Of a stretch of 31,002 bases of DNA, positions 7,698-16,113 are shown piece by piece. The DNA lies in the NCBI GenBank assembly GCA_934648845.1, contig CAKUFS010000028.1, positions 1 to 31,002 on the forward strand, read 5' to 3'. A program made the translations under genes and the position numbers. This DNA is from an uncultured Eggerthellaceae bacterium (lineage in GTDB: Bacteria; Actinomycetota; Coriobacteriia; Coriobacteriales; Eggerthellaceae). The notes beneath the pieces were generated by a model, which was not told where the DNA came from, did no database searches, and saw only the letters and a list, made by a program, of their open reading frames with translations. How positions within the stretch are numbered: the first letter of the stretch is position 1; every line of letters starts with the position of its first letter.

Positions 7698-8327
7698 GTG
7701 TCTGACACTGAAGAAGTGACTAATAAGATATTCACCATCCCGAATGTTATTTCGTTCATTCGACTCTGTATGGTGCCTGCTTTTATCGTTTTGCTGCTTA
7801 AGGGAAATGATGTTGCGGCAACGGTGCTTTTTGCCTTTGCGGCGGCAACGGATTTCGTGGACGGACAGGTAGCGCGTCGTACGCATTGCGTCTCCAAGCT
7901 GGGGCAATTGCTTGATCCCGCGGTTGATCGCATTCTTATGATTTCTGGTGTGGTGTGCTTACTGATTGTTGGGCGTTTGCCGCTTTGGGTTGTTTTGTTT
8001 GTTGTTTTGCGCGACCTGTTTTTACTTGCCGGTGGTGGATACTTGCTCAAGCGCTATCGCAAGCGCGTTGCAGTGATTTATCCAGGGAAAGTTTCTACGA
8101 CCTTGTTGTTCGTGGGATTCTCGCTCCTTCTTTTGAACTGGCCTCAAGTCGATGGCCTTGGTTGGTGCGATATTTCGTGGTTGCCCGGCTTCTCGAGTGG
8201 CGTTTTCTCGTGTGGAATTTGGTTTGTTTACGCTGGTCTGGTGCTCTCCGCGTTCGTTACTGCTTATTATATTAAAAAGGGTTTTGCAGCTCGCCGAGAG
8301 GCAATTGCCGAAGAGCAGGCGGCTTAA
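7698..8327 (+). CDS. pgsA: CDP-alcohol phosphatidyltransferase (PgsA-like phospholipid synthase)
   Basis: The 209-residue membrane enzyme transfers a phosphatidyl group from CDP-diacylglycerol to an alcohol, most likely glycerol-3-phosphate. The family motif D-x2-D-G-x2-A-R-x8-G-x3-D-x3-D is complete: Asp52, Asp55-Gly56, Ala59-Arg60, Gly69, Asp73 and Asp77. About six hydrophobic segments surround it. GTG 7698 follows AGGGGAG with good spacing. The length suits PgsA, but cardiolipin synthase and phosphatidylinositol-phosphate synthase share the motif, so the substrate alcohol is not proven and the gene symbol is provisional. It is followed by about 105 gene-free bases before the VanW-family gene, and sits at the front of a group of envelope genes. 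Confidence 0.85.
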   Translation: MSDTEEVTNKIFTIPNVISFIRLCMVPAFIVLLLKGNDVAATVLFAFAAATDFVDGQVARRTHCVSKLGQLLDPAVDRILMISGVVCLLIVGRLPLWVVLFVVLRDLFLLAGGGYLLKRYRKRVAVIYPGKVSTTLLFVGFSLLLLNWPQVDGLGWCDISWLPGFSSGVFSCGIWFVYAGLVLSAFVTAYYIKKGFAARREAIAEEQAA

Positions 8328-8432
8328 GCGACGCTCTAGGCGTTGGCATGCTGCAACTGCACTCGTAAGACAAGCGTGTCGTTTTGCGTACGAACGCATT
8401 TCGGCAAAGGACATATGTACTGAATAACGGAT

Positions 8433-10814
8433 ATGAACCAAGGATCGAAGAAGAGAATTCCAGCCGATAAAGAGACTGCGTCCCGCGTTCGCCGAAGCAA
8501 TTCCCCTTCGGCTTCTTTTTCTGCACCCACCACGCGAAGTGCAGCGATGAATCGTGGTGCTGCATCAACCGCCCACGGCGTAAAACCAAGAAAAACAACG
8601 TCAGCTGGTGTGCACTCGATGCATTCTGCTTCGGGGGCTCGTCATTCTTCGAACTCATCGGCGTCTGCAGCAAGTCAAAGGCGGCAGTCGGCGGCGACGA
8701 CAAAGGCTGCGTCTTCATCTGCGCGGCATGCCTCAACGTCTGTGCGCAGGAACGTTGCTCGCGCTGCGGCAGGCGTTCCCGCTGCAGCAGATGCTCGTGC
8801 AACGGCAAAGTCGAACACGCGCGCCAATACTCGCACGCGAACTTCTGCTTCGCAACGGACGACTGCGCGTACCAATGCGGCAAAGCAGCCTGTTTCTTCG
8901 AAGCGTGGTACTAACGCGCACGCGAAAAGAAAGATCGCGCTTGCCGTTGTTGCGTTTCTCGTGCTGATTGTTTTGGCTGATCATGTTATGAATTTCAATA
9001 AGGCGTATCCAGGCGTGCATATTGGCTCTGTGGATTGCTCTGGTAAAACAGCGCCTGAAATCGTTGCGCTTCTAGAAGAAACATACGGTTCGTCCTATGA
9101 GCAGCGCGAAGTGTTAGTCTATGCCAGCGAGGATGCGCAAGCGCTTGTTAGCGCCGAAGGAAGCGAAGAGGTAGGCGACGAGGACCGCATCTCGGTTGCG
9201 GAAGCACGCGAGAGGCGTTTGGCATGGTCGGTCTATCCTGAAACCGTTGCGGCGTCGTTTGATATGGAAGATAGTGCACAGGCTGCTGTTGCGGAAGTGC
9301 ATGGCATAACGAACATTTTCTCGCGCATTGCTATCGCTTTTCAGGGAAAGCAACTCGACCCTATTTTTAACTTCGGTGAAGCGTACCGTGATTTTGCAAA
9401 CGAAGTGAACGCAACGGTCGGCATCGAACGCATTGATTATAATATCTCAGTTAATCAGGGAGTATGCAGCGTTACTTCTGGGCAAGATGGCGTGCTCATG
9501 AACGATGCGACATTCCAGAAAAAGCTTGTAGAAGGCTTTCTGTCCCAGGATGACTCACCGTATTCTTTTGTTGCCGTTCCCGAGGATGCGCCTGTTCGTA
9601 TTACTCAGGCGGCGGCTCAGGCGGTGTGTGATAGGGTTAACGCAGCCATTGCGGATGGCGCGAATTTCGTGTATGAAAATGCCGGCTGGAACGCCACTTC
9701 TGTTTCCGTAGGCGAATGGGTTACCAGCGAAATCGTGCAAGAAAATGGTTCGTGGAGCCTTGTTCCCCGCATCGATACCGAGGTTGCGCGCCCCGTACTT
9801 CTTTCCCATGTGAAGGAAAACGGCGGAGAAGATATCATGGAAGTGTCGTTTTCTGTTTCCGATGCGAGTGATGTGGTTGTTCATACGAACTCATCAGGTA
9901 AAATACCGCTTGTTGACGATGCCCTTGCAGCGTTAGACGCTGCTCTATTTGGCGCGTCGGCCAGCGCGCCCCAGGATGCTGCACTTGCTGCTGATGGCCA
10001 AGCGGTAACGGTGAACATTTCTTCTGCGGAAGCTCCTTCTGAAATGTCGTTCGAAGATGCGCTTTACTACGGAGTAATTGGTGAGATTTCAACGTTCACC
10101 ACGGAATATACGCACGGTTCGGCATCAACTGAGTCGCGTAATTACAATATCCATTTAGCTGCAGATCTATTGAATAATTCAATTTGTGCTGCGGGTGGCA
10201 AATGGTCATTTCACAACGTTGCGGGCGAATGCGACGAGGCACGCGGCTTTAAAGAAGCGGGCGTTATCGAGGAAGGCGTGTACAGCATCGCATTTGGCGG
10301 CGGCATTTGCCAAGTTGCCACCACGGTATTCAATGCAGCGTATGACGCGGGCTACTACATTGATCGTCGCTATAATCATACTATTTACAATTCGAGTTAT
10401 CCCGCCGGTCGCGATGCGGCAGTGAGCTGGCCCGACTTGGATTTGATTTGGTCTAACGATACATCATCTGATGTTCTTTTGACCACATCGTATACCGAAG
10501 GCACCATTACGGTAACACTTTGGGGCGTTTCTCCCGAAAGAAGCGTTTCAACGTACGTTTCCGATTGGGAAGAGGGCGACAAGTTCAAGACGAAGTATGT
10601 TCTGAATACTGATTTAGCGCCAACGGCATACCGTGTTAAGACAAAGGGCTCCGATGGACGAACCATCTACGTTGAGCGTACGGTTTACGATAAGGAAGGA
10701 AACCAGCTGTCGTTTCAGCGTTTCCGCTCTGCGTATGATGCGGTGAATGAGATTATCGAGCATGGTGAAGAATACGAGATTCCGGAAGACGCCGAAGAGA
10801 AGGACAAGGAGTAA
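8433..10814 (+). CDS. VanW-family membrane-anchored envelope protein with a disordered cytoplasmic head
   Basis: The 793-residue protein has three parts. Residues 1 to about 160 are a low-complexity Ser/Ala/Arg/Thr-rich basic region, probably disordered and cytoplasmic. One membrane helix lies at about 167-188 (KIALAVVAFLVLIVLADHV). The rest is extracytoplasmic: peptidoglycan-binding-4-like domains, then a VanW domain near residues 550-690 that includes KWSFHNVAGE and FGGGICQVATTVFNAAYDAG, then a G5-like C-terminal segment. The family is linked to peptidoglycan but its reaction is not established. ATG 8433 is the first start after an in-frame TGA at 8421. The better ribosome binding site (AAAGGA, 8406-8411) sits before ATG 8415, which makes only Met-Tyr-stop in the same frame. 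Its stop is 11 bases before dacF, so the two are likely co-expressed. Confidence 0.9.
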   Translation: MNQGSKKRIPADKETASRVRRSNSPSASFSAPTTRSAAMNRGAASTAHGVKPRKTTSAGVHSMHSASGARHSSNSSASAASQRRQSAATTKAASSSARHASTSVRRNVARAAAGVPAAADARATAKSNTRANTRTRTSASQRTTARTNAAKQPVSSKRGTNAHAKRKIALAVVAFLVLIVLADHVMNFNKAYPGVHIGSVDCSGKTAPEIVALLEETYGSSYEQREVLVYASEDAQALVSAEGSEEVGDEDRISVAEARERRLAWSVYPETVAASFDMEDSAQAAVAEVHGITNIFSRIAIAFQGKQLDPIFNFGEAYRDFANEVNATVGIERIDYNISVNQGVCSVTSGQDGVLMNDATFQKKLVEGFLSQDDSPYSFVAVPEDAPVRITQAAAQAVCDRVNAAIADGANFVYENAGWNATSVSVGEWVTSEIVQENGSWSLVPRIDTEVARPVLLSHVKENGGEDIMEVSFSVSDASDVVVHTNSSGKIPLVDDALAALDAALFGASASAPQDAALAADGQAVTVNISSAEAPSEMSFEDALYYGVIGEISTFTTEYTHGSASTESRNYNIHLAADLLNNSICAAGGKWSFHNVAGECDEARGFKEAGVIEEGVYSIAFGGGICQVATTVFNAAYDAGYYIDRRYNHTIYNSSYPAGRDAAVSWPDLDLIWSNDTSSDVLLTTSYTEGTITVTLWGVSPERSVSTYVSDWEEGDKFKTKYVLNTDLAPTAYRVKTKGSDGRTIYVERTVYDKEGNQLSFQRFRSAYDAVNEIIEHGEEYEIPEDAEEKDKE

Positions 10815-10825
10815 GGCAACCTGTT

Positions 10826-12217
10826 ATGAATACACGCTTTTCTTGCATTGGTAAGCCGTGGTTGTCTGCCGCCTGCGTCTGCGTTGCTTTATTCCTTTCG
10901 TTCGCGCTTGTCTCAGCGGGCATTTCCCCTGCTTATGCCGACGTTCGCCTGGCGGATATCGTCTACGGTGAATCCGTGGAAGATCGCAGCTTGTCCGTTG
11001 CGCAATGTCCCAGCATCGATGCTCAATACGCTTATGTCATGGATACCGAAGGCACTATCTACTTCCAGCGCAACGCGGATACCGAGACGCAGATTGCGTC
11101 CATCACGAAAGTCATGACGGCGATTGTTGCTTTGGAAAATGCATCGTTGGATACAGCGATCACGGTAAGCGCTGCAGCGGCTGCTATTGGAGAATCAAGC
11201 GCTTCTTTAAAAGAAGGGGACGTTTTGACGCTTGATCAAGCGCTTACCGCCATGCTTGTTTCATCGGGCAACGATGCCGCGCTTGCAATTGCCGAAACGC
11301 TGGGTGCACCTTGGGCGGTTTCCGGACAAAGTGCTGTTCAGGCGTTTGCTGAAAAGATGAACGAGAAAGCTGATCAACTGGGGATGGAGCATTCGGTGTT
11401 TGAGAATCCCCATGGTCTTGATTTTGATGCATATGCAGGAAGCCTTCACAGCACGGCGCACGACGTTGCAACGATGTGCGCGCACGCGATGCAAAACGAG
11501 GTATTTCGTGGCATCGTTCGCCAATCGAGCGCTCAAGTTACCTTGACGCGCGAGGGTGAAAAAGCGGAAATCGATCTTGAATCAACAGATTTGATGCTTG
11601 ATGAATACGAAGGCGCTTGCGGTATCAAAACAGGATTCACCGCCCTTGCGGGGGCTTCTTTTGCCGGCGCTTGCGAACGAAACGGGAAGACCTACATAGC
11701 TGTCGTCATTAATTCTTCCAGCGAGAATCAGCGCTTCACTGATTGCGAAACGCTCTTCGACTGGGTTTTCGCTCATCAAAAGAACTATCAGATAATCAAT
11801 TCCACCGAAACCGCTACCGTTACGAAAAATGGACAAGAACAGAGCGTTCCCGTTGTTGCCCATGTGGCCCATGAAGGCTGGATCGATAAAACCATCGCTG
11901 CAACGGTGGATGATCCCGATCAGACAATCCCGCTCTTCGACTTACAAGGCAATGTTTCGCAAGAAGTTGAGTTCAATAAGGTGACAGAAGATGTTCACGT
12001 GGGCGATAAGCTGGGTACGCTGACGTTTAAGCAGCACAACGAAGTGCTTGCTACTGTTACTATAGTAAGCTGCGAGGATGTTGCTGCTCCTAATATGTTT
12101 GAGGGAATAGGAATCTGGTTTCAACGCTTATTTGCGGGTTTTTCCCATGAACAAACAAGCGCGAGCTCTGTTTTGGTGAACACTACTCCGCTGATTATCG
12201 ATAGAACTTCGTGGTAA
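10826..12217 (+). CDS. dacF: D-alanyl-D-alanine carboxypeptidase (penicillin-binding protein 5/DacF type)
   Basis: The 463-residue exported serine peptidase trims the terminal D-Ala from peptidoglycan stem pentapeptides. A signal peptide covers about residues 1-38 (hydrophobic core ACVCVALFLSFALVSA, ending near AYA). The active-site motifs are Ser92-x-x-Lys95 (SITK), Ser147-Gly-Asn149 (SGN) and Lys268-Thr-Gly270 (KTG). The C-terminal third looks like the beta-rich PBP5 domain. No clear final amphipathic anchor is visible, although FEGIGIWFQRLFAGF near the end could bind membrane. ATG 10826 is supported by weak ribosome-binding sequence overlapping the end of the previous gene. It lies between the VanW-family and FHA genes, with 10-11 base gaps. 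Confidence 0.94.
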   Translation: MNTRFSCIGKPWLSAACVCVALFLSFALVSAGISPAYADVRLADIVYGESVEDRSLSVAQCPSIDAQYAYVMDTEGTIYFQRNADTETQIASITKVMTAIVALENASLDTAITVSAAAAAIGESSASLKEGDVLTLDQALTAMLVSSGNDAALAIAETLGAPWAVSGQSAVQAFAEKMNEKADQLGMEHSVFENPHGLDFDAYAGSLHSTAHDVATMCAHAMQNEVFRGIVRQSSAQVTLTREGEKAEIDLESTDLMLDEYEGACGIKTGFTALAGASFAGACERNGKTYIAVVINSSSENQRFTDCETLFDWVFAHQKNYQIINSTETATVTKNGQEQSVPVVAHVAHEGWIDKTIAATVDDPDQTIPLFDLQGNVSQEVEFNKVTEDVHVGDKLGTLTFKQHNEVLATVTIVSCEDVAAPNMFEGIGIWFQRLFAGFSHEQTSASSVLVNTTPLIIDRTSW

Positions 12218-12227
12218 GGAGACTGTT

Positions 12228-12662
12228 ATGGATGAATTTTGCCCCGTATGCGGCGCCAAAAGAGAGCAAGGTTCGGTATCTTGCGCATCTTGTGGCTATC
12301 ATTATTTAGAGGCAACGCAAAAGTTCACGCCCGTGACGGTCGATGCTGTTCAGGCTCCGGCAAGCATTCCCGCAAAGAAGGCCTTATTGCGCGTTGTACG
12401 TGGCCCGCAATGCGGATGCGCCTTCGAGCTTACGCGCACGGTCTCAAGCGTTGGCCGCAGCCCTCAGCGCGATATCTTCCTGAACGACATGACGGTTTCG
12501 CGCGAGCATGCGCTTATCGCATCGACGGATAAAGGATACGTTATTACTGACCGAAATTCGTATAACGGTCTTTGGGTCAACAATGAAGCGGTGGATACGA
12601 AGCTGCTTGCAAACGGCGACGCTATTCAGATCGGTACGTTTTGCTTGATTTTTGAATCGTAG
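12228..12662 (+). CDS. Zinc-ribbon and FHA-domain protein
   Basis: The 144-residue protein starts with a zinc ribbon (Cys5, Cys8, Cys19, Cys22 in CPVCGA and CASCG). A short linker and an FHA domain at about residues 53-142 follow. FHA landmarks are present: Gly76-Arg77, Ser91-Arg92-x-His94, Asn110 and Asn113-Gly114. FHA domains bind phosphothreonine peptides, so it probably reads a Ser/Thr kinase signal, perhaps one linked to cell-wall growth given the dacF and VanW neighbours. No kinase gene is in the window. GGAG precedes ATG 12228. The stop lies nine bases before the iorA start. Confidence 0.9.
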   Translation: MDEFCPVCGAKREQGSVSCASCGYHYLEATQKFTPVTVDAVQAPASIPAKKALLRVVRGPQCGCAFELTRTVSSVGRSPQRDIFLNDMTVSREHALIASTDKGYVITDRNSYNGLWVNNEAVDTKLLANGDAIQIGTFCLIFES

Positions 12663-12671
12663 GTGAATGTA

Positions 12672-14417
12672 ATGGAACTTCTTTCGGGTAACGAAGCTAT
12701 TGCGCGCGGCGCATGGGAGGCGGGCGTTCGTTTCGCATCTGCGTATCCGGGCACTCCTTCAACGGAAACGCTTGAAGCGTTGGGTGCTTACGATAACGTG
12801 TACGCCGAATGGGCGACAAACGAGAAAGTTGCTGTTGAAAGCGCTGTGGGTGCAAGTATTGCGGGTGCGCGCGTTCTATCCACCATGAAGCATGTTGGTG
12901 TGAACGTGGCGGCCGATCCGCTGTTTACGGCGGCGTGCACCGGCGTTCATGGCGGCATGGTCGTTTTGGCTGCCGACGATCCAGGTATGTATTCTTCTCA
13001 AAACGAGCAAGACTCCCATTATTACGCCGCGGCAGCTAAGGTCCCCATGCTTGACCCGGCAAATTCGCAGGAAGCGTATCAATTCACGAAAGACGCGTTC
13101 GAGCTGTCCGAACGCTTTGACGTGCCGTTCTTCATTCGCTCGAGCGTTCGTATTTCTCACACGAAAACACCTGTTCAAGTAGGGGAGCGCGTTGAAGTTC
13201 CGCTGAAGAACCTTCCAGTGGAACCGTCGAAGTGGGTCATGATGCCTGCTTTCGCCAAACCGCGCCGCACTGTTCAGCTTCAGCGCATCGAGCAGCTTGA
13301 GGAATGGGTCGAAACATGCCCTTACAACCAGGTATTCTCGGGCTCGAAAGAAATTGGCGTCATTTGCGCCGGTGCTGCGTATCAGCACGTTCGCGAGGCT
13401 TTGCCCGATGCTTCTATTTTCAAATTGGGAGTTTCTTGGCCGCTTCCTAAGCGGGCGCTTAATGATTTCGCCCAAAGCGTTGACGCAGTATATGTGGTTG
13501 AAGAAGGATCGACGTATCTGATCGATGCCGTGCGCGCAACGGGCGTTGCTGTTTCTGCTGCGCCGTGCGGCATTCCCTCTGAAGGTGAGCTGACGGTGGG
13601 CGTTATCAAGGCTGCATTCGGTCGCGAACTTCCTGCCCGAAAGCAGGCACCTGATAATCTGCCTGGTCGTCCGCCCGCGCTTTGCGCCGGATGCCCTCAT
13701 CGTGTGGTATTCCGCGAGTTGAGTCGTATGAAAGCGCTGGTCATGGGTGACATTGGTTGTTATACGCTGGGTACGCTCGCACCGCTTTCCGCTATGCATG
13801 CTTGCATTGACATGGGCGCATCCATTTCTATGGCGCATGGTTACGAAGTGGCAAGCGAAGGCACCGAGCATCGTCCCGTGGTTTCTGTTATTGGCGACTC
13901 CACGTTTGGGCACAGCGGCTTGAGCTCGCTTATTTCCACGGTTTACAACTGCGGACAGGGCACGGTGTGCATCCTTGATAACCGCACGACCGCTATGACG
14001 GGCCGTCAGGGCAATCCCTTCAACGGCGTAACGTTGCAGAACAGGCCTTCACGCGAGCTTGATTTGGAAGGCGTTGTGCGCGCGCTGGGCATAAACGATG
14101 TACGCGTTATTGACCCCTATGTGGTGAAGGATGTTCGTCAAGCGCTGAAAGAAGCTACGTCTTCTTCCGAGTTATCGGTGCTTATTTTCCGCCATCCCTG
14201 CGTTTTGCTTACCCGTAAGCGCGACACGCCCTATTCAGTAACTGCCGACTGCACTGCTTGCGGCGTGTGCAGCTCACTGGGATGCCCTGCCATCTCCAAG
14301 AATAGCGCAGGTCATGCGCATATCGACGATCAGCAGTGTATCGGTTGCGGTCAATGCGCCCAGTACTGCGGCGCGAAAGCTATTCAGCAGCTTGCTGCTG
14401 ACAATAATTTTGCATAA
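12672..14417 (+). CDS. iorA: Indolepyruvate:ferredoxin oxidoreductase, alpha subunit
   Basis: The 581-residue subunit oxidatively decarboxylates aryl-2-oxoacids (indolepyruvate, phenylpyruvate, 4-hydroxyphenylpyruvate) to aryl-acyl-CoA and reduces ferredoxin. The N-terminal pyrimidine-binding domain begins GNEAIARGAWEAGVRFASAYPGTP. The thiamine-diphosphate motif starts at Gly408-Asp409-Ser410 and runs to the asparagine in ILDNRTTAMTGRQ. The C-terminus carries two [4Fe-4S] motifs, CTACGVCSSLGCP and CIGCGQCAQYCG, although the last motif lacks the usual Pro after its final Cys. ATG 12672 is preferred over GTG 12663 because TAGGTGA lies five bases before it. iorB follows after 29 bases. Confidence 0.95.
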   Translation: MELLSGNEAIARGAWEAGVRFASAYPGTPSTETLEALGAYDNVYAEWATNEKVAVESAVGASIAGARVLSTMKHVGVNVAADPLFTAACTGVHGGMVVLAADDPGMYSSQNEQDSHYYAAAAKVPMLDPANSQEAYQFTKDAFELSERFDVPFFIRSSVRISHTKTPVQVGERVEVPLKNLPVEPSKWVMMPAFAKPRRTVQLQRIEQLEEWVETCPYNQVFSGSKEIGVICAGAAYQHVREALPDASIFKLGVSWPLPKRALNDFAQSVDAVYVVEEGSTYLIDAVRATGVAVSAAPCGIPSEGELTVGVIKAAFGRELPARKQAPDNLPGRPPALCAGCPHRVVFRELSRMKALVMGDIGCYTLGTLAPLSAMHACIDMGASISMAHGYEVASEGTEHRPVVSVIGDSTFGHSGLSSLISTVYNCGQGTVCILDNRTTAMTGRQGNPFNGVTLQNRPSRELDLEGVVRALGINDVRVIDPYVVKDVRQALKEATSSSELSVLIFRHPCVLLTRKRDTPYSVTADCTACGVCSSLGCPAISKNSAGHAHIDDQQCIGCGQCAQYCGAKAIQQLAADNNFA

Positions 14418-14446
14418 TCGCAGGTTATCGAAGAGAGGTTATCAAG

Positions 14447-15034
14447 ATGTCTACCACAACTGTTCTTTTGTGTGGCGTGGGCGGCCAGGGAACCATTCTT
14501 GCTGCTGACCTGCTTGCGCGTGCTGCTCTTGCGGCTGGTTTGGATGTAAAGGTCTCCGAAATTCACGGCATGGCCCAGCGCGGCGGGTCCGTTACCACCA
14601 CGGTTCGCTTCGGCGAAAGCGTGGAGTCTATGATTGCTGATTTGGGCGATAGCGATTTCGTTGTGTCGTTCGAAACGACTGAAGCGTTGCGTAACCTTCC
14701 GTACTTGAAGGAAGGCGGCAAGATGCTTGTTTCCGATGAGACGATTACTCCCATGACGGTTCTGACAGGCGCACAAAAAATGCCCGAAAAGCCGCAGGAA
14801 ACACTTGCAGAGCAAGGTGCTCTGCTGATTCCCGCTGTTCAGATTGCCGCTGATGCGGGCACGGCCAAAGCGAGCAACGTTGCTCTTCTGGGTGCTCTGT
14901 CGGTGTTTCTTGGCTTTGACGAATCCATTTGGGAAGACGTTATTTCCCAGCGTGTTCCGCCTAAAACGATCCAAACGAATTTGACGGCATTTCATCAAGG
15001 TCGCGCTTTTGTTTGCTCGGCGAAAAACGCTTAA
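14447..15034 (+). CDS. iorB: Indolepyruvate:ferredoxin oxidoreductase, beta subunit
   Basis: The 195-residue gamma-type domain partner of iorA forms the remainder of the 2-oxoacid:ferredoxin oxidoreductase active enzyme. The N-terminal GVGGQGTILAADLLARAA and the following SEIHGMAQRGGSVTTTVRFG are diagnostic for the family. GAGAGG lies upstream of ATG 14447. Length is normal. The enzyme works in the cytoplasm in aromatic amino-acid fermentation and supplies reduced ferredoxin, the electron donor of Ech hydrogenases encoded about 7 kb upstream. Confidence 0.95.
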   Translation: MSTTTVLLCGVGGQGTILAADLLARAALAAGLDVKVSEIHGMAQRGGSVTTTVRFGESVESMIADLGDSDFVVSFETTEALRNLPYLKEGGKMLVSDETITPMTVLTGAQKMPEKPQETLAEQGALLIPAVQIAADAGTAKASNVALLGALSVFLGFDESIWEDVISQRVPPKTIQTNLTAFHQGRAFVCSAKNA

Positions 15035-15087
15035 ATGAATGAAAAACACCTGCGAGAGATAATCCTGAAATAAGCAAGGAACGCTTC

Positions 15088-16062
15088 GTGTCCGATTCGT
15101 TGTCAATCATTTCCGTCCAAGATACGCGACCCGTGGTGGGAAGGTTCGCTCCTTCTCCTACAGGTCGTATGCATGCGGGTAATATCTACGCATCGCTTCT
15201 TGCGTGGCTTATTGCGAAATCGCAAAATGGAAAGATGATTCTGCGTGTCGAAGACCTTGATCGCGACCGTTCGCGCGTTGAATTCATCGATCAAGTTCAA
15301 GCGGATTACGAAATGCTCGGATTGACCTGGGATGATGGCCCCTATTATCAGGATGATAGGGAAGAGGCGTATCAGCACGCCTATGAGCTGCTTACGCAGC
15401 GTTGCGGCGTGTATCCCTGTTTTTGTTCGCGCGCCGACTTGAAAGCTGCGGCTTCTGCCCCGCATTTAGGCGATAAAAATGTCTATCCGGGAACATGTCG
15501 CAATTTAACGCCCGAACAGCGACTTGAAAAGGGAAAAGAGAAACATCCTTCGTTTCGTTTAATCGTTCCCGATAAGACATATGTGTTCCATGATGCGATT
15601 CAAGGCAATTTTTCGCAAAATCTTGCATTGCAATGCGGTGATTTTTTGATTCGTCGTGCCGATGGGATGTTCGCTTATCAGCTTGCGGTGACTGTTGATG
15701 ATGCCGCGCAGGGGGTCACTTCGGTAACGCGTGGTTATGATCTTATCACCTCTTCGCCTCAGCAGATGTTCCTTCTTGAACAGCTGGGGCATGCGGCACC
15801 TGATTATGCGCATGTTCCCTTATTCGTCAATGATCAGGGAAGACGTCTTTCGAAACGCGACAAAGACGCTTCACTTCAGGAAATGCTTGCAACGTATCGG
15901 TCTCCTGCTGCGCTTTTGGGCCATATTGCATTTATTGGCAAAATCATCGATGTGGATGAACCTGCAACGCCGGAGGAACTACTTTCGTCTTTTGGCCTTG
16001 ACCGTTTTGCAAAGCGCGTTCAAGAAGAAGTTGGCACCTTGCAGCCTATCGTGTGGCACTAG
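15088..16062 (+). CDS. gluQ: Glutamyl-Q tRNA(Asp) synthetase-like protein
   Basis: The 324-residue protein is a class I catalytic core related to GltX but without the anticodon-binding domain, as in GluQ, which attaches glutamate to queuosine in tRNA(Asp). The HIGH-like motif is APSPTGRMHAGN. The KMSKS-like motif is RLSKRD. Zinc ligands of the GluQ type are visible in YPCFCSR and YPGTCRNL. GTG 15088 follows AAGGAA with acceptable spacing. A discriminating fact is length: full glutamyl-tRNA synthetases are about 470 residues or more. It is the last gene of the plus-strand run and converges with menA. No good terminator is visible in the 51-base gap. Confidence 0.9.
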   Translation: MSDSLSIISVQDTRPVVGRFAPSPTGRMHAGNIYASLLAWLIAKSQNGKMILRVEDLDRDRSRVEFIDQVQADYEMLGLTWDDGPYYQDDREEAYQHAYELLTQRCGVYPCFCSRADLKAAASAPHLGDKNVYPGTCRNLTPEQRLEKGKEKHPSFRLIVPDKTYVFHDAIQGNFSQNLALQCGDFLIRRADGMFAYQLAVTVDDAAQGVTSVTRGYDLITSSPQQMFLLEQLGHAAPDYAHVPLFVNDQGRRLSKRDKDASLQEMLATYRSPAALLGHIAFIGKIIDVDEPATPEELLSSFGLDRFAKRVQEEVGTLQPIVWH

Positions 16063-16113
16063 ATTTTGCGGCGTGCATGTTTCGTGCCTTGCGTTGAACG
16101 TTGAGGTAACTAA

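Noticed and set aside
12876..13913. 345-residue minus-strand open frame opposite iorA
   Set aside because: Arg/His-rich antisense translation, typical of shadows in this codon usage; iorA is unambiguous.
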